DNA of 64,000 nucleotides from Margaritifera margaritifera (lineage: Eukaryota > Mollusca > Bivalvia > Unionida > Margaritiferidae): assembly GCA_029931535.1 (NCBI GenBank), contig JAQPZY010001332.1, positions 806,001-870,000 of the forward strand. Reading direction: 5' to 3'. A model generated the notes under the pieces. The model saw nothing but the letters and a program-made list of their open reading frames with translations. It made no database searches and was not told the DNA's origin. The translations under genes were made by a program, and so were the position numbers. Shown in pieces: positions 24,337 through 36,000 of this stretch; positions within the stretch are counted from its first letter, which is position 1; the number at the start of each line of letters is the position of its first letter.

Positions 24337-25698
24337 TCATTACGATACAAAGAACTGCTTTGTTTTATTAATCATACAGTGCAGAAATTGGTGATGGTAA
24401 TAAAGTATGTTTTCTAAACTCCAGTAATCTCATAGATTACATTTTGGGATCATATGTGCTACTTAAAAATAAGACACCTGTTATTAACATAATTTATCTT
24501 CTGGAGGAAACAAAATTGTTACCAAGAAAAAGTGTTCAAAACTGTCAGTTACAATCTAAGTGCTAAGTAAAATGTGCATCAAGGCAAGAAGTAAACTAAA
24601 GATAAGCTACAGTTTTACCAAAATTATCAGATACAGTTTCTTACGCAAAATTAGATCTTCCTTTAAATGAATTACAGCTTTCCATCATTATCACACAGCT
24701 GTTGGAGTCCATAACCACTGATCGTGTTATGAACTGAACTGTGGTATAGTGAGAACCATATATGTACTGAACCATGGTATAGTTGGAATAGTTGAACTTT
24801 GTCAAATAATAATATTTTAGAAAGGAAATAAAGATATAAAATACTAAAGCATCATGTTGTATTTCTTTCAAGCCATACTGTCATATGTTTGATAGACCAA
24901 TTCAAATACAGTTGTTTAATTTTTGTCATGGGGTCCATAATGGTACCACATTTTACCCAGAATTGTTATAAAGAAAGGCATTATAATGAGAGCTGTATTG
25001 AGACGGATCATTTCTACCACACTTTAACAGTTTAACATATTTCTGGCCTTTTTATCATCATCTGTAGTATATAATGGGTGGATGAAACACTACATATTTT
25101 TAATATTATAAGAATGAAAGCAGACATGGTTTGCATATGACTTTGTAATACTAGAATAATTTTGCTCCTTAATTGACACATTTAAAAGTAATGTAGAAAA
25201 GGAAAAGAAGAAATTAGGCTATTATAGAAGAGCAAAGCTTACCTGCACATATACGGACTTAAATATAAATGGTGTTCATTGCAAAAGCTAACACTATGCC
25301 TCCACCTCTGCCACCTACACCATTGTGTTTATAGCATTAAGCTCTCCTGCATTAGGTGTGGACAAAGAAACATTTCTAGATAAATTGTTACCTCACCCCC
25401 CCCCCCCCCATTTGCTTCTTAGCTGTCCGACATTTATGACATTCTTACCTTTGAAATGAGTAAAATTATTGACTGCATAATGGATGGATTTACCATTAAA
25501 AAGGGCCAACCCCTCTAACTAGTTTTGGTTTGAAGCAACTTTTTAATCTGTGGTATATCACATGGGAATAGTCTTGTCACTCTTCCTTCTTCTACAATAC
25601 ATGATTATTAAGAGCTCCTCGTGTGTGTGTGTACGCAAAATACAGAAGTGGGGGGGGGGGGGGCTTACAGACAGGGGGAGAGAGGGTTAGTTGCATAC

Positions 25699-25794
25699 CT
25701 TTTCCTTACAATATGTTCAGTGTCTTCAGTGATGTGGTTAAAAGCAACTGAATCTTGTTGGTCCCTAGAATGTTTTCTCATTGTGGCAAGAATC
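25699..25794 (-). CDS. Receptor-type protein tyrosine phosphatase, juxtamembrane exon
   Basis: This 96-base exon has an acceptor TTACAG|G and a donor AAAG|GTATGC. It completes an Arg codon with the transmembrane exon and leaves two bases for the Arg codon of the D1 exon. It encodes ILATMRKHSRDQQDSVAFNH followed by ITEDTEHIVRK, a basic-then-acidic cytoplasmic linker with no motif of its own. The identification rests on reading frame, splice sites and position between exons 31038-30930 and 20172-20091. Confidence 0.85.
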
Positions 25795-26289
25795 CTGTAA
25801 GGAATATTTACTTCAATCACATAAGCTGGAGAAAAATGCTTAACTAATGAATTTTGTTTTGGTTATTTCATGGGGCTATTTTAAACTCTTCTAAAACAGT
25901 CATCTATCAGAGTACTCAACTACTGGACTTTGTCTAAGGAAAAAAACAGTGGTCTCTGTATAACATGCTTCTATATTTTGTGGTACCTTATATTATACAA
26001 TAATGGATACATTTATTTTTGAAATTGCTGATTAATTTGCTATACCTGATCTTGGTTCTTGCATTATTATAAACCATTATAATGAAATTTCCCGTAAAAC
26101 ACAATCTATCATAATGTGATTTTGCACAAGACATACTCATAGCCTAGCTTATGATCTACTTCAGTAAAAGGTGGCCCTGTAACATGGTACACTTTTATGG
26201 CTCCTGTAAAATGGGTTTATAAAGGGAGATAACTTTAACTCATTAACAAGGAGCTGCCACTAACATGGCCATTGTCCTCTGCCACCGAA

Positions 26290-26940
26290 AGACTTTAGTA
26301 TTAGGAATTGGGTGTAATATGAACGTGTTATTATGTCAATCAAAGGCAATAACTCAGTAAAATATGGTCAGAATGTTTCTTAAAATTGATATCATATAGG
26401 ACCTTGCTAATATGAAGTTTCATAGCTAATTGAAATTTTTTTAAAAAGTTAATTCTAGAGTATTCATAAGCCATTAGGATATTGATCAAACTCATCAGAT
26501 ATCTTGTTGAGATAAAGCTTTTCAGGAAATTTGGTTTAAATCAAGCCAGATCAATGATAGAATGTTAAAAAGACATGGATGTCTATTCTATCAAAGGTCA
26601 TAACTCTGTTAATATATTGTCAAAATTTGGTCTTTGTCAAACTCAGCTAAGACCTTGTTGAGGAGTTTTCTTCTAAAATCTTGTTGAAATCAAAGATAAA
26701 ATGTGAATGCTAAATTGTTCATGAACCAGTGTAATGCAAAGTCATACAGAGGCCATAACTTTACAAAGTATCAAAATCTGACCTTCAACAAACACATCTA
26801 TGCTCTCGGTGAGATGAAACTTCACAGCAATATGGATGTTAAAGTGTTCACAAGCTTGTACACAGACAGACAGATGGATGGATGCAGCTAGGGACAAAAC
26901 ATCGGCACTTGTGGCAATACCGATATGATTTTAGATCAAA
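26290..26940. repeat. Degenerate tandem-unit repeat ending in GACAGACAGATGGATGGATG
   Basis: Recurrent words spaced about 120-190 bases apart (TATGTCAATCAAAGGCAATA, TCTATCAAAGGTCATAACTC, CATACAGAGGCCATAACTTT and GAGATGAAACTTCACAGCAA) show diverged tandem units. The tail ACAGACAGACAGATGGATGG is typical of dispersed molluscan repeats. The ORF 26703-26891 lies inside it and is not a gene. Confidence 0.6.
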
Positions 26941-28379
26941 TCAGAATTTTATAAATCCACGAGAGGCATACTGTGGGTTCACTCTCATCTGTTGGGCACC
27001 AACATTAGTGTTGAAAATTTGATAAAATTTAATGATCGATTTTCAGATTCTGATAACTGATTGATGATTAATTAATAATCAAATTATTTGTTCATAATAT
27101 CTTGCATGTCTTGCTAAAATTGTGGCTAATTTTCAAATAGCCTGAAATCCAAAACAGCAGGAATGACACAAGCTGAATTCTGACCAAAATCAATCATGGA
27201 AATTGTATTGAAGTAATTGGTTGTGTCAGGGAAAGTGACAAATTTTCGAGCAGATGTTTGACAAATGTTTGACCAAATCAATTCATCAGAACAGCATTAA
27301 TCAATATCCATGGAAAAATCTCATGTTTAATGACACAAGTTAAACAAGTTAAACCAATCCAACTGTAAGGAACAAAAGAAGTTCCATTTTGCTCAGAGAA
27401 TTCAAGTATCAATGAAAACAGAATTTTTTTGCAAAACCACAAAAGATGATATCTAGTAAAAATTAATTTTTATTGCTTCAGTAGGAGGTTTTAAATACAT
27501 AAACTTACATGCACATCTGATTGTTTGCTGATTTACTTTATTTCCTATACATATACCATGCTAAAATAAAAATGGGGAGCCATCAGTATGTTGTGACAAT
27601 ATTCCAAAGAACAGAACCTGTTCTTTCTTCTTCATTTGCAAGAGTCTCCAACATTTCAAACAAAAATGAATTAACATTTTAAAACTAAACACTGACTTAC
27701 TGAATAAATGAATGAATAAAATTATGGTAAACATGACTACAAGCATACAGCTCAGTCATTACATCAATGTAATACAGTCCCACCCGTTTATGTCGACATC
27801 CTCGGGCCCGAGGAAATATTGTCAACATAAGCAGATGTCGAGATAAGTGTTTGGGGGGGGTGGGGTGACCTGTCGTCAATGAGCCAGATTTACACTATGA
27901 GGAAACAAACAATGGAAATTTTGAGTACATGAAGACAAAACCAGCGTGAAATACACGTCTATATTGACAAATTACATTTTGGTTACCTTGGTGTAATAAA
28001 ATCCAAAATGCATTAAGTGTATGTATATGAAAAATCCATGAATTCGTGTACGGGTCTCATGTTAGAAAATGTATGCATCGGTCACATCCCGATAGGAAAC
28101 ACATGTATAAAAAATGGTTGTCCTCATTTGATCTAACACGTCTTCACAATTCACTACGATAATCATTGTCGCCAGCAGCTCACGGTTGCATAGTTGTTAT
28201 TTACATGCTACAAAGTACATGCACATGTACTTAAATTGGCCTAGATTTTGGTCAGCCTGAAACAATGTTCCCATCTTACTGAGGCTACCAAGGGGATGGG
28301 GCTATTCACAGGGAAATGATAACATGTATTTATTTAGGGAAGTCATCGTGAAAAGTACATAAAATTGAACAAGAGATAT

Positions 28380-28700
28380 GCGGCTGATATGATTAATTTA
28401 CCTTCAACGTAGCCTTTCTTTATAGACTCATCAGCTGTCATCCATCTAGACCAACAAGTTGTTCTTCTCCTTTTTTTTTTTTTTTTTTTTTTTACTGGTC
28501 TGCCACCAGTTAAAAAAAAATTAAAAAAAAAAAAAAGGTGGAGAACAACTTGTTGGTTTATCATCCATCCTGACAGGGTGTTATGTTTAAGTGAAAAGTT
28601 TTCACAGACATATTTGCGAGATGCCCCACCTTCAACTTCCTTAACAGATAGATATTTAGTTTCCAGAGACTGTAAATTTAGTCTGTGTTTTACGCTGCCG
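28380..28700 (-). pseudogene. Fragment of a pogo transposase, CENP-B/Psq-type helix-turn-helix, interrupted
   Basis: The minus-strand frame encodes KHRLNLQSLETKYLSVKEVE, then GGASRKYVCENFSLKHNTLS, then GW. This fits the Psq/CENP-B N-terminal helix-turn-helix (K-x-LSL-x-x-K-x-x-(L/V)I-x-x-x-E-x-G-x-S-x-x-x-(V/I)-(A/C)-x-x-F-x-(I/L)-x-x-x-TLS-x-W). Right after the Trp the frame is broken by the small inverted-repeat insertion at 28451-28556. The continuation (TADESIKKGYVEGK) is visible on the other side. The DDE catalytic domain is absent. Confidence 0.75.
28451..28556. mobile_element. Small MITE inserted into the pogo transposase fragment
   Basis: The perfect outer inverted repeats are CCAACAAGTTGTTCT and its complement AGAACAACTTGTTGG, followed by poly-T on the left and poly-A on the right, with ACTGGTCTGCCACCAGT as the loop. 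Total length is about 106 bases. It nests within 27775-29325 and splits the helix-turn-helix reading frame. Confidence 0.85.
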
Positions 28701-29513
28701 TTGGTAGTCATCATAAACATAAATAAAGTTAAAAAGGAAACTTTCACAGCACAATAAACTTGTTTTAGTCACTGATCACTTTGGAAAATGCAACAATCGA
28801 TCAGATTTCATTGCTTTTATTCAAGTTTGGTGATGATTTTTTTTTTTAATGAAGGGTGGATTGTTTTTATTGAACATTGTAACCGGCTTGCTTTGATGAA
28901 GGGTACATGTGTTATTTAAGTCGCCGCGAGAGGCCAACTTTATAGGACCAAACAAAAGCCTGTTTTTAAATCCACCGAGACATTAAAGCCTGGCGGCAAG
29001 ATCAACTAATTGTTGAACAAAGTACAGGTCGGAACTGGCCGCTTGTCGACATAAATGACCCAGCGACAAAATTAAAGCTTGGCGGCAAGATCAACTAATT
29101 GTTGAACAAAGTATGGGTCGGAACTGGCAGCTTGTCGACATAAATGATTAGAAAACAAAGGATTTGTTCAAGCTGGGACCAAGGGTTTCTGTCGACATGT
29201 ATGTTTATTTTTTATCTCGACGTCGACATAAGCATGACAAATTTGGTAGTAATAGTAAACCAAGGGACCGGGACTTTGCTTTTTTGTCGACATAGGCGGC
29301 TTGTCGAGATAAGTGGGTAGGACTGTACAGTGAAACCTGGCTAAAACATGCTTTGTTATAACACAAATTTGGATAGAGCATGATCATGGCATGGCCCTTG
29401 AAATTTTACAATAAATCCATGTTATAGTGGGGTTTTACTGTACCGCTTGCTGCACATATAATGCAGATTTGCCTATAAATAACTAAGTTAATTTTTGTGA
29501 AGCATATGATATA

Positions 29514-29589
29514 AATTCGGGATTTTACACTCTGATTATGAATTCGGGATTTTACACTCTGATTATGAATTCGGGATTTTACACTCTGA
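29514..29589. repeat. 27-base tandem repeat, about 3 copies
   Basis: The unit AATTCGGGATTTTACACTCT followed by GATTATG is present three times, the last truncated. It yields the NQSVKSRIH repetition in the spurious minus-strand ORF 29406-29624. Confidence 0.95.
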
Positions 29590-29599
29590 CAAATATCTA

Positions 29600-30075
29600 C
29601 TGGATGGAGATCATTTAGGAACAATTAAAACTGCAAGATCAGTTGCAGTCACAAAATTCTGTCATTCATTGCATCGAGCTGAAAGTCAAAGAGGGCAAAG
29701 GTTCTTACAAAAATCAAGGAAGTACAAAGATTTATCACTATGTGAATCTTTAGATCATGACCATAATATGTATCAAGTTTCACAGCAATCAATAAAAACC
29801 TGCAAGACAAGTTGCATTCATAAGATTCTGTCTTAGACTGCATTCAGCTGCAGAATGAAAAGGGCAATTACTCTAACAAAAACTGAATGTGATTTACCAG
29901 CATGCACATATTCAGATAATGGCCATACCATGTACAAAGTTCCATTGTAATACACTGAAAACTGCAAGACTAGCTAAGTTCACAATATCAGATAATGGCC
30001 ATACCATGTACAAAGTTCCATTGTAATACACTGAAAACTGCAAGACTAGCTAAGTTCACAATATCAGACATGAAA
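29600..30075. repeat. Tandem-unit repeat with a recent 78-base duplication
   Basis: Diverged units carry AAACTGCAAGATCAGTTGCA, ACAAAATTCTGTCATTCATT, GATCATGACCATAATATGTA and GTTTCACAGCAATCAATAAA. At the 3' side a 78-base segment starting CAGATAATGGCCATACCATG is duplicated almost perfectly (about 29913-29990 and 29991-30066). Confidence 0.8.
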
Positions 30076-30929
30076 TACTGGAAGAATGAAACAAGTGTAT
30101 ATAGGCCAGTCGCCTAGGCCCACATAAAGGGTGAAGCCCTGGTGGGTGTGATGGTGGGGTGGCCAAGGGCTGTCAAGTGCCCTGTGGATGCAAAGTGTTT
30201 TGTCCACATAAGCATCTTCAGGTGATAAATATAATATTGAACAAGTTTCATGGCAGTCCATCAAAACCTGTGGGCCTAGTTGTCCTAATGAGATTGTGTG
30301 CCAGACGCACACAAGGATTACTATATACTACCACCTCTATAGTGTTTTTTTTTTGGGGGGGTATACAAATTTGATTTGTCACTCTTTCATAAAACAAACC
30401 GCCCAAACTTAAATATACTCTTATGTTAGATACATTTTCAGCCTTTCAAACTTTTTGACATTAAAAAGACTTTTAATTCACAGCTATCAAAAAGTGAGTT
30501 TAAATGTGCACTCAAGTTGATGACATTTGTGAATACTGGGCCAGTATATTAATTTCATATGAACTGTTGTATCATCCTGAAATAATTTGTCCATTACTCC
30601 TTTGTCACTACATGAAATGAGTGTACCATGGAATTTTCTAGACTGGTTCTCTGTTTGATAACGTTGTGCTCATAGCCAAATTGTAAAATGGGTTCCAAAT
30701 GGTGGACATTACACATATGAAATCTGGAGGAGTAATGTGTGAGTGAAATCCACTGACTGCATGAGAATGCAGATCAAACAGAACCCTGAATGATCAAGTT
30801 TGATCCTGGTTTGGATACTCTCTGTGACATGTGGTTTAACAATTTATATCAAGTAACTGTGGTGTTGCATGATCTAAAGTGATACCTATCTCTTTCCATT
30901 TGCTAAATGCAGATGGGATAATTACTTAC

Positions 30930-31038
30930 CGAGTGTGATATCCCTTCCTGTAGAGTACTACACCCCCAACAACTGCTACGATAGCCAACAGCACCAATAT
31001 GATTGCTACTGCAATGGTAGCGGCATTGGACGGAGGTT
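30930..31038 (-). CDS. Receptor-type protein tyrosine phosphatase, transmembrane exon
   Basis: This 109-base exon has an acceptor GGTTCTAG|AA and a donor CTCG|GTAAGT. It enters with two bases and leaves with two. It encodes PPSNAATIAVAIILVLLAIV followed by AVVGGVVLYRKGYHT. An uninterrupted hydrophobic stretch of about 23 residues is followed by Tyr-Arg-Lys, the stop-transfer signature of a type I receptor. The first split codon becomes Lys if joined to exon 33774-33679 or Glu if joined directly to 47057-46944; both keep the frame. It connects the ectodomain to the cytoplasmic phosphatase. Confidence 0.93.
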
Positions 31039-33678
31039 CTAGAACCATAAAATGGAAACAAAAAATTTAACTAAATGGTTTGTTGTGCTGCCAATGTATG
31101 ATCCAAACATTAAAAACTCATAAGAGTTATTTGAGCATGATAATATTAGTTATCATGAGAGGAATGGAGTTAAAGGTAAAAAGAAGATACATATGATAAT
31201 TAGCTCCCTGTAACCTACAATCCATTCCACTATAACTGCTACATTGACCAACAATACTGGGGGAATTTGTGATATGCTCCAGCTGTCTATCCATCCCTCC
31301 ATTTGTCTATCCATCCTAACTCATATCTGCTAAACCATTATGTAGATATTCACCAAACTCTGTGTATAGGTTGCCCATGTAACATAACCATCTCCGAAAG
31401 GGGTATAGCTTTTGGACCCATCCCCTGGGATCGCTCAGATGGGTGATAGGTCAAATAATACAAAAGTTGCATTTTACAATGACATTTTAAAATATATTTT
31501 ACTAACTTAAACATGATGTCATAGTATAAGACACATAATATATGTAATGCATTTCATATTGTGATCCCATGTTCAAGGTAATTGTATACATGTCAGGATC
31601 TTGGGGGTGGTGTTGGGTATATATATATATACATATTAAAAAGTGTGGGTATTTCCCATGGTGAGCTGTGGAAGTATAGCTCTAGTTGATCCTGCAATGG
31701 CAATGGCAGTGACACTGGATGGAGGTTCTGAAACTATAAAACAACAAAGGCCCACATAAGCCCGATATCAGCCACCTGGCATAAACTGGTCCAAAAGGCA
31801 AATATAGTAATAAGGCAGGTGTAACTTCAGCTGGACTAGATGGTGCTTTGGCATTTTTTGTATGAATCTAAAAAGTGTTCTTGTTAGGACTCTATCTATT
31901 GTATCTGGTCTAATATGATAAGGCAGTTATGAAAGAAAATATGTTCTATGATCATAACTTTTTTATATATTAGAATCAGCTTGCCATACTTGATGGGAGA
32001 TAAGTATACTCAGTTTCTATGGAAGCCACACAGATACAACTTTGATTGAGCATATCCCAACAAATTCATACCAAGTTTTATCAAAACTGGCTGGTCATTC
32101 TGAGAATGAAGTTGAAAATAGGTCATCCATATGTTTGCTATGGAAGGCACATTCTTGCTAGGGCAGCCATATCACGCACAACTCTGATAGAGCAATGTCC
32201 TGAAAAAACACTCATACCAAGTTTGATCAAACTTGGTTCAGCCATTCTAGAGAAGTGAAAAACAGGTTTTCCACTGGGTTGCTAAGGAAGCAACACTGTT
32301 GCTAGGGAAGCCAACATAAAACAATTTTGATACATGTCCTAAAAAATATTTCTACCAAGTTAAATCCAAAATGGCTCAGTTGTTCTGGAGAAGTTGAAAA
32401 TAGGTTTTCCATATGTGTGCTTTGCAAGTCACACCAATGCTAGAAGAGCCACCAGGGATTAAATTTTGACAGAGCATGTCCTAACACACATTCCACGTTT
32501 AACTGAAAATGGCTCAGTTGTTCAAGAGAAGTCAAAACTAGCTTTTCCACTTAGTTGCTATGGAAGCCACACCACTGTTTGGGGAACCACCCTGGACAGA
32601 ATTTTGATAGAGCATGTTCTAACAAACATTCCTACCAAGTTTAACTGAAATTGGCTCAGCTTATCTGGAGAAGTTGAAAAATGGGTTTCCATATGGTTAC
32701 TATAAGAGTCACATCATTGCTTGGATAGCCACAAAGGACAAAATTTTGACAGAGCATATCCTAACAAACATTCCTACCAGGTTCGATCGAACTGTTCTAG
32801 AAGTCAAAAATAAGTTTTCCATAAGTTGGTATGGAAGCCACACTGTTACTAGAGGAGTCATCCAAAACATAAATTGGATACAGCATGTCATAAGAAACAT
32901 TCCTACCATGTTTGATAAAAATCTGCTCATCTGTTCTGGAGAAGCTGAAAATAGATTTTCTATATGGTTGTTATGGAAGCCACACATATGCTTGGGGATC
33001 CATCCTGGACAAAAGTTTGATAAAGCATTTCTTAAGAAACATTCTTACCAAGTTTGATCAAAATTGACTCAGTCAATTTAGAAAAGAAGTCCAAATCATT
33101 TTTTTTTCACTGGTTGCTAAGGAAGTTACATCACTGCTAGGGGAGGAACCCTGTATACAATCTTGACAGAACATGTCCTAAGAAACATACCGATCAAGCA
33201 TGATCAGGAGTGGTTCAGCCATTCTGGAGAAGAAGTAAGAATCATGTTTACCAACCAGTTGCTTAGGAAGCCACACCATTGCTAGGGTAGCCACCCTGGA
33301 CACAATCATGATAAGCATGTCCAAAGAAACATCTGTCTAGATAATAAATAGGTTTTCCATTTTAGTTGCTAAGAACAACTGCTATGGGAACAATCCCAAG
33401 CACAACTTTGGTAGAGCATGTATTGAGAAATTTTCATACTAAGTTTGCTTGAAACTGGTTAAGCAGTATTTGAGAAAAAGTTGAAATTATAAATGTGTAG
33501 AGATGTTAGACAACAGATAATGCAAGCCAGATGCAGGGCCATACCATAAGCCTACTTAAGGCCTGGTGAACTAAACAACAAAACATTCTAGATGAATATA
33601 CATGTACTCATAAGGTTCACGACGATATGCAGCAGTTTGAAAAAGTAGGTAAATACAAAAACTTATGTTAGTGCTTAC
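31039..33678. other. 2.6 kb intron, mostly a tandem-unit repeat
   Basis: 31060-31970 contains AT-rich sequence with a TATATATATATA run near 31619. A partial echo of the transmembrane exon's flank (GGCAGTGACACTGGATGGAGGTTCTGAAACTATAAAA, about 31704-31742) resembles 31019-31052 (GGACGGAGGTTCTAGAACCATAAAA). The rest, 31975-33480, is the tandem-unit repeat. Confidence 0.5.
31975..33480. repeat. About 140-base tandem-unit repeat (roughly ten units)
   Basis: Units share GATAGAGCATGTCCTAACAA, ACATTCCTACCAAGTTTGAT, AAAATTGGCTCAG, TTCTGGAGAAGTTGAAAATA and GGTTTTCCATATGGTTGCTA, then GGAAGCCACACCATTGCTAG. ORFs at 32046-32258, 32466-32648, 32674-33057 and 32709-32987 are translations of this array and show its periodicity. 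They should not be annotated as genes. Confidence 0.85.
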
Positions 33679-33774
33679 TGCTACAACAACTGTCAACAAC
33701 AACTGCAGCAATGACAGTCAGAAATGGTACTTTGTCTTGCTGCATTTTAGGCAAATCTACACTCATGATTTGAA
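33679..33774 (-). CDS. Receptor-type protein tyrosine phosphatase, probable cassette exon before the transmembrane segment
   Basis: This is a 96-base candidate exon. It has a strong acceptor (GTTGTTTTTTCCTCAG|TT), a donor AGCA|GTAAGC, one open frame only, and phase 1 at both ends, compatible with both neighbours. It encodes QIMSVDLPKMQQDKVPFLTV followed by IAAVVVDSCCS. The end is hydrophobic and has two adjacent cysteines. Because its length is a multiple of three with symmetric phase, inclusion or skipping leaves the receptor frame intact. I recognise no domain. It could add a short membrane-proximal segment, and transcript data are needed to show it is used. Confidence 0.65.
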
Positions 33775-35884
33775 CTGAGGAAAAAACAACACATTTTGTT
33801 AATTAAAAGGTAAGATTAGAGAATACAAACTTGTTGTGTTGTGATAAGTATACTGAACATTCCGATTCCTGGAAAAATAAAAAACCTGCAGCTGAAAGGC
33901 CATGATTGTCAGCCGACTCTAACTGGTCCTTAAAATCTGTGCCAAATGTTATCTTCCCTTAACTTACACCAATCATATCAGCTTTCATAAACTACCAGAA
34001 AAAAGGGCCTCAACAATTAGTATCTGTTTTATCAAGAGTACAAAAGATAATTTTTTATTATATAATTAAGTGTGAAATAACAAAAATTATTGGTGAAATA
34101 TTTTTCATATTTTCTTTAAAGTCCTATATTATTACATTTGAAAATACCAGATTTCCCATCATGCCACAACGATGATTGTGTGTGCCGATAGAAGTTATAC
34201 TTGCAGCAAGAAAAATGAGCATTTTGTGAGCTTGAACAATAAATAGAAACTGCATTACCTTTCAGACATGGAAATTATATTTTTTCGAAGATATCTGACA
34301 CAACCATTTTGCTTCTCTACAAAGTTATGTCCCTTCAAAACCTCTACAACAATGTCAAACGTCCAGTGTGCTGCATCGTTCAATTGAACTTGCTTTGTGG
34401 TCAGATAGGGTAAAATAGTTTATCAAATGTCAAAAATTACATTTATTGCAACATATTAGGTTATCCCAAACCTACCGTTCTCTCAAAATTGCTCACATTT
34501 TTTTATGCTCAGAACTTATGAAAAGAGGGGGTGGGAGTTGTGTGCTGAAGAATGAATTTTATCTTAAAAGCTTTGATTTAGAAGCATGATTGGTATATAA
34601 TTAAAAAAATATTTTCTTTTCCTGCATAAATACCTAATAAATTTCATCTTGTAGTACAAGAAAATAACACTTTAGCTCGTGGCTTCGCTACTTATTAAAA
34701 TATCATGTTGTTTGTACCACATGATGAAATGTATCTTGTATTAATGTAGGAAAAGAAAATATCCTCAACTTATTTTTTTTTACTGAACTGAATGAAAAAT
34801 TAAAACTATATGCACAGGGGCAGACAAATACAGTGTCTGGCAGCCTGGGATAACAAAATTTTGCACTCAACCAGACAACCAAATTCTAGCCGCCATTAGT
34901 TAATGCAGAGTGTATTTACTTTGATGTAAGGCCAATAACAATGAGCTCCAGACTGTTTTTTCCTCCACCACTAATGCTGAGAATAGTTATGTCAGGTGTC
35001 ACTTGTACCTGATAAGTACACATCGTAATCCTCACTAAGTGTGACTGACTGATAAAACATTTACTAACTGAGGCCAGATTTCATTGATCCAAGCAACGAT
35101 GCCATGATCTTATTTGCATACAGAAGTGCTTGCTTGAATCAGCAAAACTAAACATTTATCACTGGTCAGAGTTTCCAACTGATAGAATTTACTCTTCTAT
35201 TCCCATCTGGGTGAACAACACATTATAATTTAAAATGTAACAAGCACTATCTAATGAGTAACTGATCTAGGCAGATGGGATACTTTTTAGTGTAATTCAG
35301 CATGATTCAAAAAGAGACAGATCACTTGGGTGGGATATATTAATTAAAATGAATAAAATAAAACTTCCATGTGGATTTACATTGTACAAGTGATGTGACT
35401 GAGATGAATTGGAGCTCAAGCTAACAAGCCCAAGGGTTGTCAATCTCATTTGTTCCACCAGAGTGTGTCATGTCATAATGTGTATTCACTGACACGTCAT
35501 ATTAGTATAGCTCTAATTTTCATGAAGGATTAGCATTTTATAAATTTATTTATAATGAGCATATGATTGTGCCTTAAATTAAGCTCAAACACGTGCAAGT
35601 AAGCTGAATTATAGTGTAATTGGAACCGTGGAAATTTAAGGCAACCAGGTTTTTGAAAGCTTCTCCGCCCCGATGCATGGCTTGCAAGATTAAACAGCTG
35701 ATTGACTGTGCTTTTATCTTCTATACAATAATAGTACATATATCTGATAGAAATATAAACCCTATGAGGTGGATTTGATTTAACTGTTTGCTCTACTGAT
35801 CAAAGTAATTACGAACAAGTATAAACTGCAAAGACTCTGTGCAGCACCTGCCACTAGGCAGATTGTACATGATATTCACTTTGT

Positions 35885-36000
35885 GAGTGTAAGTGCCCAT
35901 AGCCAAGTGAATTAGATGACTGGTCTACATGGAATATTTCTGAATTGGCTGTTGTGTGTTCAAGACCACAAGGTGGTTGTGTGGCTTTATTCCAATGCCT
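35885..36000 (+). mobile_element. Possible tRNA-derived SINE head
   Basis: The word ATAGCCAAGTGAATTAGATG resembles a pol III A box (TAGCYNAGTGGTTAGA) and, about 45 bases on, TTGTGTGTTCAAGACCACAA resembles a B box (GGTTCAANNCC). The spacing fits a tRNA-derived promoter. No target duplication was identified. The plus-strand ORF 35945-36271 starts within it and is not supported. Confidence 0.45.

Larger units (their letters stand above)
20173..25698. other. 5.5 kb intron dominated by a giant inverted repeat
   Basis: About two thirds of this intron is the inverted repeat at 20607-24336 with an embedded non-LTR retrotransposon remnant. Outside it are poly-C (25395-25411) and poly-G (25651-25664) runs and a short GT repeat (25620-25632) near the upstream exon. 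The minus-strand ORF 24641-24871 has no recognisable features. Confidence 0.55.
27775..29325 (-). mobile_element. pogo/Tigger-type DNA transposon remnant flanked by TA
   Basis: The left end reads TA|CAGTCCCACCCGTTTATGTC. The right end is its inverted counterpart, GATAAGTGGGTAGGACTG|TA. CAGT(C/T) ends with TA target duplication are typical of the pogo branch of Tc1/mariner. Both ends are followed by repeated TGTCGACAT/TGTCGAGAT words (27803, 27836, 29045, 29135, 29220, 29286 and 29302), probably transposase-binding subterminal motifs. A duplicated 80-90 base segment (GGCGGCAAGATCAACTAATT) lies at 28985-29150. Only an N-terminal DNA-binding fragment of the transposase remains (28380-28700), so the element is non-autonomous and dead. 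Confidence 0.8.
25795..30929. other. 5.1 kb intron with tandem-unit repeats and a pogo/Tigger remnant
   Basis: Contents in order are a degenerate repeat at 26290-26940, AT-rich sequence with no named feature (26940-27770), a TA-flanked pogo-type element (27775-29325), a 27-base triplicate (29514-29589), and a tandem-unit repeat ending in a 78-base duplication (29600-30075). A GC-richer block at about 30100-30340 has no assignable coding potential. Confidence 0.5.

Noticed and set aside
24641..24871. Minus-strand 76-codon frame
   Set aside because: Tyr/Ser-rich translation of a locally duplicated segment (GAACTGAACTGTGGTATAGT, then TGTACTGAACCATGGTATAG). No conserved features.
32046..33057. 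Cluster of plus-strand frames of 60-127 codons with similar amino-acid words
   Set aside because: The similarity comes from the 140-base tandem DNA repeat. No splice logic, conserved motif or start context supports protein coding.
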